A DNA stretch of 64,000 bases from Shewanella livingstonensis (GTDB lineage: Bacteria > Pseudomonadota > Gammaproteobacteria > Enterobacterales > Shewanellaceae): the NCBI RefSeq assembly GCF_003855395.1, contig NZ_CP034015.1, positions 3,606,001 to 3,670,000 on the forward strand. The letters are read 5' to 3'. Both the position numbers and the translations under genes were made by a program. Under the pieces are notes generated by a model. The model was not told the DNA's origin. It saw only the letters and a list, made by a program, of their open reading frames with translations, and did not search any database. Shown here piece after piece: positions 55,342-64,000 of the stretch (within the stretch, counting starts at the first letter, position 1; each line of letters starts with the position of its first letter).

Positions 55342-57207
55342 ATGAGCTTCGATATTTCTAAATTTCCAGTACTAGCGAAAGCTAATACACCAGAAGAATT
55401 AAGGAAGTTACCTCAAGGTTTACTTCCTCAAGTATCTGATGAACTCAGACAATTCTTACTTCAGTCTGTTGCTATTTCTAGCGGACATTTTGCTTCTGGC
55501 TTAGGCACAGTAGAATTAACTGTGGCACTTCATTATGTCTACAATACTCCATTTGACCGCTTAGTATGGGACGTAGGCCATCAAGCTTATCCGCATAAAA
55601 TTCTGACTAATCGTCGTGATCAAATGCACACTATTCGACAAAAAAATGGTTTGCACCCTTTCCCATGGCGTGAAGAAAGTCCATACGACACCTTTAGTGT
55701 TGGTCATTCAGGCACTTCTGTTAGTGCGGCATTAGGTATGGCGATTGCAGCAGAAAAAGAAGCCGCTGGCCGTAAAGTCGTTGCAGTGATTGGTGATGGC
55801 GCAATGACAGGCGGTATGGTATTTGAAGCCCTCAATCATGCTGGCGATCTGCATAACGACATGCTTGTGGTACTTAATGATAATGAGATGTCGATTTCTG
55901 AAAATGTTGGTGCCCTTAATAATCATTTAGCACAGCTGATGTCAGGTCGTTTTTACACCACTATTAGAGAAAACAGTAAAAAAGTGCTTAAAGGTATGCC
56001 TACCATTAAAGAAATGGCCAAGCGCACCGAAGAACACCTTAAAGGCATGGTCGTGCCAGCAACACTGTTTGAAGAGTTAGGGTTTAATTATATTGGCCCA
56101 ATCGATGGTCATGATGTCGATTCGCTCGTTGAAACCATGCGTAATATGCGCAACCTTAAAGGCCCACAAATACTGCATATCATGACCAAAAAAGGTCGTG
56201 GTTATGAACCTGCCGAAAAAGATCCTATTGGCTGGCACGCAGTGCCTAAGTTTGATCCTAGCCAATTTAAAAAACCAGCGACTAAGCCTGGCTTGCCTAC
56301 TTTTTCACAAGTATTTGGTAAATGGTTATGCGACATGGCAGCAACAGACGACAAGTTAGTTGCGATTACGCCGGCTATGCGTGAAGGCTCTGGCATGGTT
56401 GAGTTTTCACAACAATTCCCTAGTCAATATTTTGATGCCGCCATTGCAGAACAGCATGCCGTCACCTTAGCGGCAGGATTTGCCTGCGAAGGTCTAAAAC
56501 CTGTTGTCGCCATTTACTCAACCTTTTTACAGCGCGGGTACGATCAGCTTATCCACGATGTTGCCTTGCAACGTCTACCGGTATTATTTGCCATTGATCG
56601 CGGTGGTATTGTTGGCGCAGATGGCCCAACTCATCAAGGGGCATTCGACTTAAGCTTTATGCGTTGTATTCCTAATATGATCATTATGGCGCCATCCGAT
56701 GAAAATGAATGTCGCCAAATGTTGTACACCGGATATTGTTACCAAGATGGCCCGACGGCAGTCCGTTATCCTCGAGGGTTTGCTACTGGTGCTGCACAAG
56801 TCGATGCCATGACCTTAATACCAATAGGTAAAGGGGTGTTAACCCGCCAAGGTCAAAAAATTGCTATCGTTAATTTTGGCACCACACTTGAGGCCGCTAC
56901 TGATGCTGCTGAAAAACTGGATGCTACAGTGGCCGATATGCGCTTTGTTAAACCACTTGATTTAAGCTTGCTTGAACAACTGGCAAACAGTCATGATGTG
57001 ATTATTACCGTAGAAGAAAACGCGATTATGGGTGGTGCAGGTTCAGGGGTGATTGAAGCATTACACAAAATGCGTATCGTTAAACCTGTACTACAAATAG
57101 GCTTACCTGATGAGTTTATTAAACACGGTGCACCTGATGAGATTATCGCAGAGCTGCAACTTGATGCTCCTGGTATTTTAGCGCAAATCCAAGCGTTTAT
57201 GGCTTAA
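55342..57207 (+). CDS. dxs: 1-deoxy-D-xylulose-5-phosphate synthase
   Basis: The thiamine-diphosphate enzyme that opens the MEP isoprenoid pathway by condensing pyruvate and glyceraldehyde 3-phosphate. Of 621 residues: [43 protein letters not shown], the ThDP/Mg motif GDGAMTGG...NDN, the transketolase-type [12 protein letters not shown] with the catalytic glutamate, and [15 protein letters not shown]. The ATG at 55342 matches the E. coli start MSFDI; the frame can be extended 21 codons into ispA but should not be. Last gene of xseB-ispA-dxs, where ispA and dxs serve one pathway. Confidence 0.97.
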   Translation: MSFDISKFPVLAKANTPEELRKLPQGLLPQVSDELRQFLLQSVAISSGHFASGLGTVELTVALHYVYNTPFDRLVWDVGHQAYPHKILTNRRDQMHTIRQKNGLHPFPWREESPYDTFSVGHSGTSVSAALGMAIAAEKEAAGRKVVAVIGDGAMTGGMVFEALNHAGDLHNDMLVVLNDNEMSISENVGALNNHLAQLMSGRFYTTIRENSKKVLKGMPTIKEMAKRTEEHLKGMVVPATLFEELGFNYIGPIDGHDVDSLVETMRNMRNLKGPQILHIMTKKGRGYEPAEKDPIGWHAVPKFDPSQFKKPATKPGLPTFSQVFGKWLCDMAATDDKLVAITPAMREGSGMVEFSQQFPSQYFDAAIAEQHAVTLAAGFACEGLKPVVAIYSTFLQRGYDQLIHDVALQRLPVLFAIDRGGIVGADGPTHQGAFDLSFMRCIPNMIIMAPSDENECRQMLYTGYCYQDGPTAVRYPRGFATGAAQVDAMTLIPIGKGVLTRQGQKIAIVNFGTTLEAATDAAEKLDATVADMRFVKPLDLSLLEQLANSHDVIITVEENAIMGGAGSGVIEALHKMRIVKPVLQIGLPDEFIKHGAPDEIIAELQLDAPGILAQIQAFMA

Positions 57208-57267
57208 TAGCTATACCTTCACGACCATTACATTCGTTATCATTGTGAAGACTTGCCGATAATACCA

Positions 57268-57302
57268 ATAAAAAAGGACTGAATATTCAGTCCTTTTTTT
57301 AT
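57268..57302 (+). terminator. Bidirectional terminator between dxs and grpE
   Basis: AAAAAGGACTGAA-TATTCAGTCCTTTTTTT, a near-perfect palindrome with A and T tracts, shared by two converging genes. Confidence 0.95.
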
Positions 57303-57371
57303 ATCTCTTACACTAGTGTATCGCTCTAGTACTAATATTTCTCGTATCTAGACACAATATTGGCTTAAATA

Positions 57372-57977
57372 CTAAGCTTCAACATCCACACTTGCACCGC
57401 CTTGGGATACCATCACCATAGCAGGACGCAGTAAACGATCATTCAATAAATACCCTTTCTGCATTACCATCATTACAGTGTTGGCAGGAAATTCAGCACT
57501 TGGCTGCATACCAATAGCTTGATGATGATCAGGGTTAAATGCTTCACCTTGTGGATTAACTTGCACCACACCAAACTTTTCAACCGAGTTTAAAAAGCCT
57601 TTCATGGTCAGCTCAACGCCTTCATAAATCGCTTTGGTCGCTTCATTTTCAGGAGCAGTACCTTGTAAGGCGCGCTCCATATTGTCGATCACAGGCAATA
57701 GTTCGTTAGCAAACTTTTCCAAAGCAAACTTACGTGCTTGCTCGACATCTTTTGCCGAACGAGTACGGATATTCTGTGTTTCAGCAGCCGCGCGCATTTC
57801 AACATCTTTACGCTCAGCTAAGGCTGCTTCAGACTCTGCCAGTAGCTGCTCTAACTCTTCAATACGAAAATTTGCTTGGGTTAATTCATCCATCAAACTT
57901 ACTTCATCAGCAGCGACTTCAGGAGTTACCACTTCTTCCACTTGATCTTGCGATGTATTGTTCGATTCGTTGCTCAT
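57372..57977 (-). CDS. grpE: Nucleotide exchange factor GrpE
   Basis: Releases ADP from DnaK in the Hsp70 cycle. The 201-residue protein has an acidic disordered N-terminus, a long coiled coil ([46 protein letters not shown]) and the C-terminal beta-wing ([46 protein letters not shown]). The ATG at 57977 has TGGAGTG 6 nt upstream, and the 20-codon extension upstream of it is not conserved. A near-consensus heat-shock promoter lies about 110 bp upstream. Confidence 0.96.
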   Translation of the reverse strand: MSNESNNTSQDQVEEVVTPEVAADEVSLMDELTQANFRIEELEQLLAESEAALAERKDVEMRAAAETQNIRTRSAKDVEQARKFALEKFANELLPVIDNMERALQGTAPENEATKAIYEGVELTMKGFLNSVEKFGVVQVNPQGEAFNPDHHQAIGMQPSAEFPANTVMMVMQKGYLLNDRLLRPAMVMVSQGGASVDVEA

Positions 57978-58088
57978 GTTCACTCCAGCACAAAAATGCG
58001 TTATTGGGTATTCGACTACAATAAATAAAGTGCCCATTTACTGAAAATTAACAGCAAATCTCACACTTCTAATAAGTTTGAGTATATT

Positions 58089-58114
58089 ATGGGGATCAAT
58101 TCTTATGTTTCAAG
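58089..58114 (-). promoter_or_regulatory. Sigma-32 heat-shock promoter of grpE
   Basis: On the minus strand CTTGAA (58114-58109) and CCCCAT (58094-58089) are separated by 14 bp, essentially the sigma-32 consensus. It predicts a transcript with a ~100-nt leader before the grpE start. It lies in the short space shared with divergent nadK and would overlap the coding sequence if nadK started at 58089. Confidence 0.9.
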
Positions 58115-58139
58115 GCCTAAAGGCATAACAAACTCGAAT

Positions 58140-59018
58140 ATGACTAAATTGTTTCAGACAATCGGACTCATCGGCAAACCACATCATCAAGGGACTAACC
58201 TTACGTTAACCCGGTTACATCATTGGTTGAGCATGCAGGGCTTTAAGGTTATCGTTGAAGGACGAGTATCTGCAGAGCTAGGCCCTGATGTTTGTTCAAT
58301 GGACCTACTTGAAATGGGTGAGCATTGTGACTTAGCCATCGTGGTTGGTGGTGACGGTAATATGCTCGGCGCGGCACGAATATTGGCTCGTTTCAATGTT
58401 GCTGTAATAGGCGTAAATCGTGGTAATTTAGGCTTTTTAACCGACTTACCTCCCGATAACTTCGAAGAAGCCTTGTCTAAAGTATTGGGAGGAGAATTTG
58501 AAACTGAACACCGCTTTTTACTTGAGGCAGAAGTTCACCGCCATGGCAAAATAACCTCTAGCAACACCGCAGTGAATGAAGCAGTGCTTCACCCTGGCAA
58601 AATTGCTCATATGATCCAATTTGAGGTTTATATTGATGAGCAATTTATGTACAGCCAACGCGCTGATGGAATGATTGTCTCAACGCCTACTGGATCAACT
58701 GCTTACGCATTATCTGCTGGGGGATCAATTCTAACTCCGAATCTTCAAGCGCTTATTTTAGTGCCTATGTTTCCGCATACATTGTCATGCCGCCCGATTG
58801 TTGTCGATGCATGTAGCACCATTAAATTAGTGGTATCACCTGATAACGGTGAAAACCTCGAAGTAAGCTGTGATGGCCATGTGCATTTAGCCGTATTACC
58901 TGGTGATGAGATATTTATTCGTCGCTCAAATGAACGCCTAAGGCTTATCCATCCTAAAGGTCATAATTACTTCCATGTGCTGCGCAACAAGTTAGGTTGG
59001 GGAAGCAAACTTTTCTAA
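58140..59018 (+). CDS. nadK: NAD kinase
   Basis: Phosphorylates NAD to NADP. Of 292 residues: [26 protein letters not shown], the GGDGN motif in [84 protein letters not shown], and [16 protein letters not shown]. The ATG at 58140 is placed by comparison with the E. coli protein; an upstream ATG at 58089 would run through the grpE promoter. Order grpE/nadK divergent is common in gammaproteobacteria. Confidence 0.96.
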   Translation: MTKLFQTIGLIGKPHHQGTNLTLTRLHHWLSMQGFKVIVEGRVSAELGPDVCSMDLLEMGEHCDLAIVVGGDGNMLGAARILARFNVAVIGVNRGNLGFLTDLPPDNFEEALSKVLGGEFETEHRFLLEAEVHRHGKITSSNTAVNEAVLHPGKIAHMIQFEVYIDEQFMYSQRADGMIVSTPTGSTAYALSAGGSILTPNLQALILVPMFPHTLSCRPIVVDACSTIKLVVSPDNGENLEVSCDGHVHLAVLPGDEIFIRRSNERLRLIHPKGHNYFHVLRNKLGWGSKLF

Positions 59019-59237
59019 CATTTTGAACTCGATCACAACACTATCTTCTTTCTAGTGAGCCTCTTCACATTAACAAATGCTAATTAATTATATTGTAAAG
59101 CCAATCGATAACTCGTTTGGTTTTACAGTATATGACCTTTAACGTCCCTAAAAAGCGTGATCTCAAACACGCACTAAAAACCTCACACCTGACTCGCCTC
59201 ACAGTTCTGTCGGCTACTACACTTTCTGGTGTATTAG

Positions 59238-59251
59238 ATGATCTCGATCAA
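59238..59251. promoter_or_regulatory. FNR/EtrA-like site upstream of lldP
   Basis: ATGAT-CTCG-ATCAA matches the FNR box TTGAT-N4-ATCAA in 9 of 10 positions. It is about 100 bp before the lactate permease start. Control by EtrA or Crp would fit respiratory lactate use, but is unproven. Confidence 0.45.
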
Positions 59252-59287
59252 CACTTTTAACACTTAAATAACGTCTATTACGCCCTA

Positions 59288-59304
59288 GTTAGCGAAACGC
59301 TAAC
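59288..59304. promoter_or_regulatory. Perfect palindrome upstream of lldP, candidate operator
   Basis: GTTAGCG-AAA-CGCTAAC, a 7-bp inverted repeat with a 3-bp spacer, 45 bp before the lldP start codon. Placement suits a repressor of the lactate genes; the regulator is unknown. Confidence 0.45.
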
Positions 59305-59349
59305 AAATAATAACAATTTAGTACCCACAATTAGTGATCAGAGGTATGA

Positions 59350-61002
59350 ATGACAATATTACAGTTACTCGCAAGCTTAACGCCCATTATCAGCGTAATG
59401 GTATTTTTAGTTCTAATGCGCTTACCGGCATCCAAAGCGATGCCGATATCAATGGTTGTCACTGGCCTTGCTGCCCTATTTATTTGGCAAATGGATACGC
59501 AACTCCTTGCAGCATCCGTAGTCGAAGGACTTCTATCAGCATTAACACCGCTAACCATTATTTTTGGCGCGGTGTTTTTATTAAATACGCTTAAATATTC
59601 TGGCGCCATGGACACCATTCGCGCTGGTTTTACTAACATCAGTGCCGATGCCCGTGTTCAAGTAATCATTATTTGTTGGTTATTTGGCTCGTTTATTGAA
59701 GGTTCAGCAGGCTTTGGTACTCCAGCAGCAATTGGTGCACCGCTACTGGTATTATTAGGTGTACCACCCATTGCAGCAGCAGTAGTAGCGCTAATTGGTG
59801 ACTCAACAGCAGTATCGTTTGGGGCGATCGGCTTACCAGTATTATTTGGCATGGAACAAGGTCTAACCGAAGGTGGCGTTAACATGGCAGCAGCTCAAAT
59901 TGCTGAACATGGTGGCACATTTGCGGGTTATGCTCAGTTTATTGCTAAACACATGATCACCATTGACTTAATTACAGGTTCATTAATCCCGTTAGTCATG
60001 GTGTGTGTATTAACTGGCTTTTTTGGGCGCAACAAATCGATTAAAGAAGGCTTACAAATTTGGAAATTCGCCTTGTTTGCAGGTTTTGCCTTTACTGTAC
60101 CAGCATGGTTAATTAACTATTTTGCGGGCCCTGAGTTTCCATCGGTTATTGGTTCACTTGTGGGTATGGCACTGGTCATCCCTGTCGCGAGAAAAGGCTG
60201 GTTATTACCATCACAACCTTGGTGTGACTTCAGCGAAAATGACCACAAAACAGATGAAGAATTGGCACTAAACCCAACACCGGTTAAGTTTTCACAAATT
60301 GCAGCTTGGTCGCCATACATCATTATGGCAGCATTGTTAGTCCTATCTCGTGTTGTGGGTCCATTTAAGAGTTGGTTAACCAGCTTCAACATCAGTTGGA
60401 CTGGTTTATTAGGCACAGAGTTGAAAGCCGGTTTTGCTACGCTTTATGCTCCTGGGGTTTTCTTCGTGGTCGTGTGTTTAATTGGTTTTGTGTTATTTAA
60501 AATGAAACCTACTGCCATGAAACAATCATTCACCATGTCTTGTAAATCAATGTTACCAACCATTATTTCATTAGGTGCGTCAGTACCTATGGTAAAAATA
60601 TTCTTAAACTCTGGTGACAATAGCGCGGGTCTGGCTTCAATGCCGGTGGCATTAGCTGACTTATTAGCCAACAGCATGGGTTCCGTTTGGGCTTGGGTTT
60701 CGCCTATCGTGGGTATTTTTGGTGCCTTCTTGTCTGGTTCAGCAACGTTCTCAAACATGATGTTCTCTGGCCTACAGTATTCCGTTGCCGACAATATCGG
60801 CATGAATCACGCCATCGCACTGGCGCTTCAAGGTATTGGGGCAAATGCGGGCAACATGATGTGTGTCATGAACGTTGTTGCTGCGGCAACTGTGGTGGGA
60901 ATGGCAGGACGTGAGTCTGAAATTATTCGTAAAACAATGCCTATCGCGCTGGGTTATGCCTTAGTGGCAGGTACGATTGCTGTTATCTGGGGTGGATTTT
61001 AA
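59350..61002 (+). CDS. lldP: L-lactate permease
   Basis: A 550-residue inner-membrane lactate/proton symporter of the LctP family with about 12-14 membrane segments. Family motifs include SFIEGSAGFGTPAAIGAPLLVLLGVPPIAAAVVALIGDSTAVSFGAIGLPV and FLSGSATFSNMMFSGLQY. Immediately downstream is a Dld-II type lactate dehydrogenase, so the pair takes up and oxidises lactate. AGAGG precedes the ATG. A 9-bp hairpin without a T-tract lies in the 90-bp gap after the gene. Confidence 0.95.
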   Translation: MTILQLLASLTPIISVMVFLVLMRLPASKAMPISMVVTGLAALFIWQMDTQLLAASVVEGLLSALTPLTIIFGAVFLLNTLKYSGAMDTIRAGFTNISADARVQVIIICWLFGSFIEGSAGFGTPAAIGAPLLVLLGVPPIAAAVVALIGDSTAVSFGAIGLPVLFGMEQGLTEGGVNMAAAQIAEHGGTFAGYAQFIAKHMITIDLITGSLIPLVMVCVLTGFFGRNKSIKEGLQIWKFALFAGFAFTVPAWLINYFAGPEFPSVIGSLVGMALVIPVARKGWLLPSQPWCDFSENDHKTDEELALNPTPVKFSQIAAWSPYIIMAALLVLSRVVGPFKSWLTSFNISWTGLLGTELKAGFATLYAPGVFFVVVCLIGFVLFKMKPTAMKQSFTMSCKSMLPTIISLGASVPMVKIFLNSGDNSAGLASMPVALADLLANSMGSVWAWVSPIVGIFGAFLSGSATFSNMMFSGLQYSVADNIGMNHAIALALQGIGANAGNMMCVMNVVAAATVVGMAGRESEIIRKTMPIALGYALVAGTIAVIWGGF

Positions 61003-61041
61003 TTCACGATAAAGTGTCTTCTATTCTAATGATAACAATAC

Positions 61042-61067
61042 AACAGCAGGCACCAACTCCTGCTGTT
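61042..61067 (+). other. Hairpin between lldP and dld
   Basis: AACAGCAGG/CCTGCTGTT with an 8-nt loop and no T run. It may set relative expression by stabilising the upstream mRNA end. Confidence 0.5.
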
Positions 61068-61092
61068 CATTCAAGTATTAAGAGAGCATGTT

Positions 61093-63897
61093 ATGACTAT
61101 TAATTATCAAGTAGTGATGGATACGTTAACGTCACAACTGGGCAGTCACGCCGTATCCAATGATCCTGTACGTCGTTTTGCTTGGTCAACTGATGCCAGT
61201 TACTTTCGTATCGTACCTGAAATTGTGGTACACGCTGATACTCCAGAACAAGTTAAAATAACCCTTAATATCGCCAGAGCACATAATGTACCGGTGACTT
61301 TTCGTGCCGCTGGTACTAGTTTATCAGGCCAGGCAATTGGTGAAGGCATTTTACTTATTCTGGGCCATGATGGTTTTAGAAATATTGAAGTCAGTGAAGA
61401 TAGAAAATCGATCACCCTAGGCGCAGCGGTTATTGGTTCTGATGCGAACATGGCATTAAAACCTTTTAATAAAAAAATTGGTCCCGACCCTGCTACATTA
61501 GCCTCTGCTAAAATAGCCGGTATGGTGGCAAATAATGCCTCTGGGATGTGTTGCGGCACGGCACAAAACAGCTATCAAACCATTAAGTCAGCTAAATTAA
61601 TGTTCGCAGATGGTACTGAACTTGACACTGGCTGTACACATTCTAAAGCCGCGTTTAGTCAATCACATCCCGCCTTATTGACCGCACTAACTGATCTTGC
61701 ACAATTGACCCAGAATAACCCAACACTCTCCGCACGGATTAGTAAAAAATTCTCAATTAAGAACACGACAGGCTATAGCATCAATGCGTTGGTTGACTTC
61801 AGTGATCCATTTGATTTAATCAATCACTTAATTGTTGGCTCAGAAGGTACGCTTGCATTTGTGAATGAAGTGACTTATCACACGGTTGAAGAAGCACAAT
61901 TTAAAGCTTCTGCCATGGCAGTATTTTTCAATATGGAAGATGCCGCCAGAGCAGTACCACCGATTAAAGGTGATAGCGTCGCCGCTGCAGAATTGCTTGA
62001 CTGGGCCTCAATTAAATCGGTTACCGGTAAAACCGGTATGCCAAAATGGTTAAGTGATTTACCCGAAGGTTCAGCCATTTTATTGATTGAGTGTCGAGCT
62101 AACGATCCGCAAACCTTAGTAAAATACACGCAAGATGTGATTGAAAAAATAGCCCATATCGACACAGAACGTCCAACAGAATTCAGTAATGACCCTGCTG
62201 TATTTGGTCAGTATTGGGCAATGCGTTCCGGTTTGTTCCCCATTATTGGTGGCGCGCGCCCTAAAGGCACCTCAGTTATTATTGAGGATGTGGCTTTCGA
62301 ATTACAGCATTTAGCCAGTGCAGCAGCAGACTTAACTGCGTTATTCCATAAGCACGGTTACCCTGAAGGGGTGATTTATGGTCATGCGTTAGCGGGTAAC
62401 TTCCACTTTATTATCACGCCAACGTTTGCCTCACAAGATGATATCAATCGTTTCCATGGTTTTATGCAAGATGTAGCTGAAATGGTGATCAATAAGTACG
62501 ATGGATCAATGAAAGCTGAACATGGTACCGGTCGTGCGGTCGCCCCCTTTGTAGAAATGGAATGGGGAGCTGACGCTTACACGTTAATGAAGCAAATCAA
62601 ACAGATATTCGACCCAAGTAAATTATTGAATCCTGGGGTTATCCTTAACGATGATAACTTAGTACATGTCAAAAACATCAAACCTTGTCCGGTGGTTGAT
62701 GACTTTATTGATAATTGCATTGAATGTGGTTTTTGTGAAAAAACCTGCCCAACATCGGCGCTTAACTTCTCTCCGCGCCAACGTATTGCAGTATTGCGTG
62801 AAATTGAACGTTTAGAGCAGTCTGGTGATAAGAAAGCGGCTGCAGAAATGCGTGCCAGTGCCAAATATGATGTGGTTGATACTTGCGCAGCGTGTCAGTT
62901 ATGTACAATTGCCTGTCCGGTTGATAACAGTATGGGTCAATTGGTACGCAAATTACGCACCCCCTATATCACCACTACAGAGCAAAAAGTACTCGACTTC
63001 CAAGCCAAGCATTTTGGCGCTGTAAATCAAGTGATCAGCACTGGCTTTGATATTTTAGGTATTGTGCATAAAATAACTGGCGATGGTATCACCAACTCGT
63101 TGATGAAAGCCGGTCGTTTAATTTCCAAAGAAGTCCCTTATTGGAATCCAGACTTCCCTAAAGGTGGCAAAGTGGCTAAGCCATCAGCCCATAAACCGGG
63201 TCAACAAACCGTTTTATACTTCCCAGCTTGTGGTGGCAGAACCTTTGGCCCAACACCAAAAGATCCTGATAACCGCACCTTACCTGAAGTGGTTATCACT
63301 TTACTTGAACGCGCTGGCTACAATGTGATCATCCCAGAAAATACCCGCCATTTATGTTGCGGTCAGATGTGGGAATCAAAAGGTGACTTCAAAAACGCCG
63401 ATGCTAAGCGTGATGAACTTATTGACGCACTCAGTAAACAGTCTGAAAATGGCAAGGTGCCTATTATTGTTGATGCCTTGTCTTGTACTTATCGCACATT
63501 AACCGGTAACCCTAAGGTAAAAATAACCGATTTAGTCGAGTTTATGCACGACGAGATGTTACCAAACATGACGATTACTAAGAAATCGAACGTCACTTTA
63601 CACCAAGGCTGTAGTGCCCGTAAGATGAAATTGGAGCCTAAGCAGCAAGCTATTGCTGATGCATGTGCTAACCATGTGGTGTTACCTCAAGGGATTAGCT
63701 GTTGTGGCTACGCGGGTGAAAAAGGGCTTTATAAGCCTGAAATTAACGCCAGTGCACTGCGTAACATTAAAAAGCTCATCCCGGCAGAAACAAAAGAAGG
63801 TTACTACGCTAACAGAATGTGTGAAGTAGGCTTAACGCAACACAGTGGTATTTCTTATCGCCATTTAGCGTACTTACTCGAAGAGTGTACCCGTTAA
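61093..63897 (+). CDS. FAD- and Fe-S-dependent D-lactate dehydrogenase (Dld-II)
   Basis: A 934-residue respiratory oxidase that delivers electrons from D-lactate to quinone. Domain order: FAD-binding type 4 domain (about 1-250, VPVTFRAAGTSLSGQAIGEGILL, PDPATLASAKIAGMVANNASGMCCG), FAD-oxidase C-terminal domain (to about 530, YGHALAGNFHFIITP, EHGTGRAVAPF), two 4Fe-4S motifs (CIECGFCEKTCP from residue 542, CAACQLCTIACP), and paired cysteine-rich CCG domains (YFPACGGRTFG, HLCCGQMWES, HQGCSARKM, SCCGYAGEKG). This matches the Dld-II enzyme described in Shewanella next to lldP. lldEFG, expected next, is not in the window. Confidence 0.92.
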   Translation: MTINYQVVMDTLTSQLGSHAVSNDPVRRFAWSTDASYFRIVPEIVVHADTPEQVKITLNIARAHNVPVTFRAAGTSLSGQAIGEGILLILGHDGFRNIEVSEDRKSITLGAAVIGSDANMALKPFNKKIGPDPATLASAKIAGMVANNASGMCCGTAQNSYQTIKSAKLMFADGTELDTGCTHSKAAFSQSHPALLTALTDLAQLTQNNPTLSARISKKFSIKNTTGYSINALVDFSDPFDLINHLIVGSEGTLAFVNEVTYHTVEEAQFKASAMAVFFNMEDAARAVPPIKGDSVAAAELLDWASIKSVTGKTGMPKWLSDLPEGSAILLIECRANDPQTLVKYTQDVIEKIAHIDTERPTEFSNDPAVFGQYWAMRSGLFPIIGGARPKGTSVIIEDVAFELQHLASAAADLTALFHKHGYPEGVIYGHALAGNFHFIITPTFASQDDINRFHGFMQDVAEMVINKYDGSMKAEHGTGRAVAPFVEMEWGADAYTLMKQIKQIFDPSKLLNPGVILNDDNLVHVKNIKPCPVVDDFIDNCIECGFCEKTCPTSALNFSPRQRIAVLREIERLEQSGDKKAAAEMRASAKYDVVDTCAACQLCTIACPVDNSMGQLVRKLRTPYITTTEQKVLDFQAKHFGAVNQVISTGFDILGIVHKITGDGITNSLMKAGRLISKEVPYWNPDFPKGGKVAKPSAHKPGQQTVLYFPACGGRTFGPTPKDPDNRTLPEVVITLLERAGYNVIIPENTRHLCCGQMWESKGDFKNADAKRDELIDALSKQSENGKVPIIVDALSCTYRTLTGNPKVKITDLVEFMHDEMLPNMTITKKSNVTLHQGCSARKMKLEPKQQAIADACANHVVLPQGISCCGYAGEKGLYKPEINASALRNIKKLIPAETKEGYYANRMCEVGLTQHSGISYRHLAYLLEECTR

Positions 63898-64000
63898 GCT
63901 AGGGCCTGTTGATCGTTGCTGGTTAAATTTTGTTCGAGTTAAAAACCTTTTAATCGAGGTGAATGGATTGATGCCTAGTCATCTAAGCAAAATGCATTCA
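63898..64000. other. Unusual sequence after dld-II, possible mobile-element edge
   Basis: Starting CTAGGGCCTGTTGATCG right at the dld-II stop codon, this stretch contains an imperfect inverted pair (TCGAGTTAAAA/TTTTAATCGAG) and no RBS or gene start for the lldEFG genes expected here. It recalls the termini of Shewanella insertion sequences, but the other end is outside the window, so the call is tentative. Confidence 0.3.

Larger units (their letters stand above)
59019..59349. other. Intergenic region upstream of lldP
   Basis: This 331-bp region contains an FNR/CRP-like site (59238-59251) and a perfect palindrome (59288-59304), both listed separately. Confidence 0.5.

Noticed and set aside
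59331..59639. Overlapping minus- and plus-strand frames at the start of lldP
   Set aside because: They are shadows of the lldP coding sequence.
1..64000. tRNA, rRNA, prophage or integron
   Set aside because: No cloverleaf-like sequence, rRNA segment, integrase or phage gene was recognised anywhere in the window.

Overview
The window is a chromosomal segment of a gammaproteobacterium, very probably a Shewanella of the low-GC, cold-water type. The evidence is gene content and order: rcsF-trmO-proS, gcvA/ygdD/rlmM, xseB-ispA-dxs, grpE divergent from nadK, a PomAB sodium stator, and an LldP lactate permease followed by a Dld-II type D-lactate dehydrogenase. The species is not identified. Almost all coding sequence is housekeeping or core metabolism. 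No tRNA, rRNA, CRISPR array, prophage or complete transposon is seen.

Layout. 1-7.1 kb: a cut-off TlpA-like thioredoxin gene, an acyl-CoA dehydrogenase, thymidine kinase, an NhaC-family transporter under a lysine riboswitch, and etfBA. ACAD and ETF fit together, since ETF accepts electrons from acyl-CoA dehydrogenases. 7.5-12 kb: an H-NS family gene, rcsF, trmO, a hexapeptide acyltransferase and proS. 12-15 kb: a histidine kinase and an HD-GYP response regulator. 15.3-20.9 kb: a patatin-like phospholipase, an NlpE-like lipoprotein, decayed rmlA and rmlD (dTDP-rhamnose remnants), a 53-codon unannotated small gene, mgtE and a glutathione peroxidase.

20.9-26.2 kb is the unusual part: about 3 kb without a convincing protein gene, holding four tandem copies of a ~100-nt terminator-ended RNA-like element. 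Three sit in longer ~280-nt conserved units repeated about every 630 bp. One relative lies before the array and another after the M1 aminopeptidase gene next to pstS. Stem changes between copies are compensatory, which supports a structured small-RNA family. I do not recognise it.

26.2-31.2 kb: a phosphate block (pstS with four PhoB half-sites, phoB, phoR and a porin). 31.5-41.8 kb: rdgC, a GST-like gene, an M61 peptidase, a TPR protein with a degenerate GGDEF domain, an active-looking diguanylate cyclase, ppnN (its Shine-Dalgarno lies in a hairpin), xni and a DUF3192 gene. 41.9-54 kb: an S9 peptidase, NAD-type isocitrate dehydrogenase, rlmM, ygdD, a hydrolase with gcvA, a small exported protein, thiI and pomAB. 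54-64 kb: isoprenoid precursor genes (xseB-ispA-dxs), grpE with a near-consensus sigma-32 promoter, nadK, lldP and dld-II. The last ~100 bp after dld-II look unlike an ordinary intergenic region and may be the edge of a mobile element.

Several start codons were moved downstream of the longest possible reading frame, on the basis of ribosome-binding sites and family alignments from memory (proS, M61, diguanylate cyclase, ppnN, icd, rlmM, hydrolase, gcvA, thiI, xseB, dxs, grpE, nadK).
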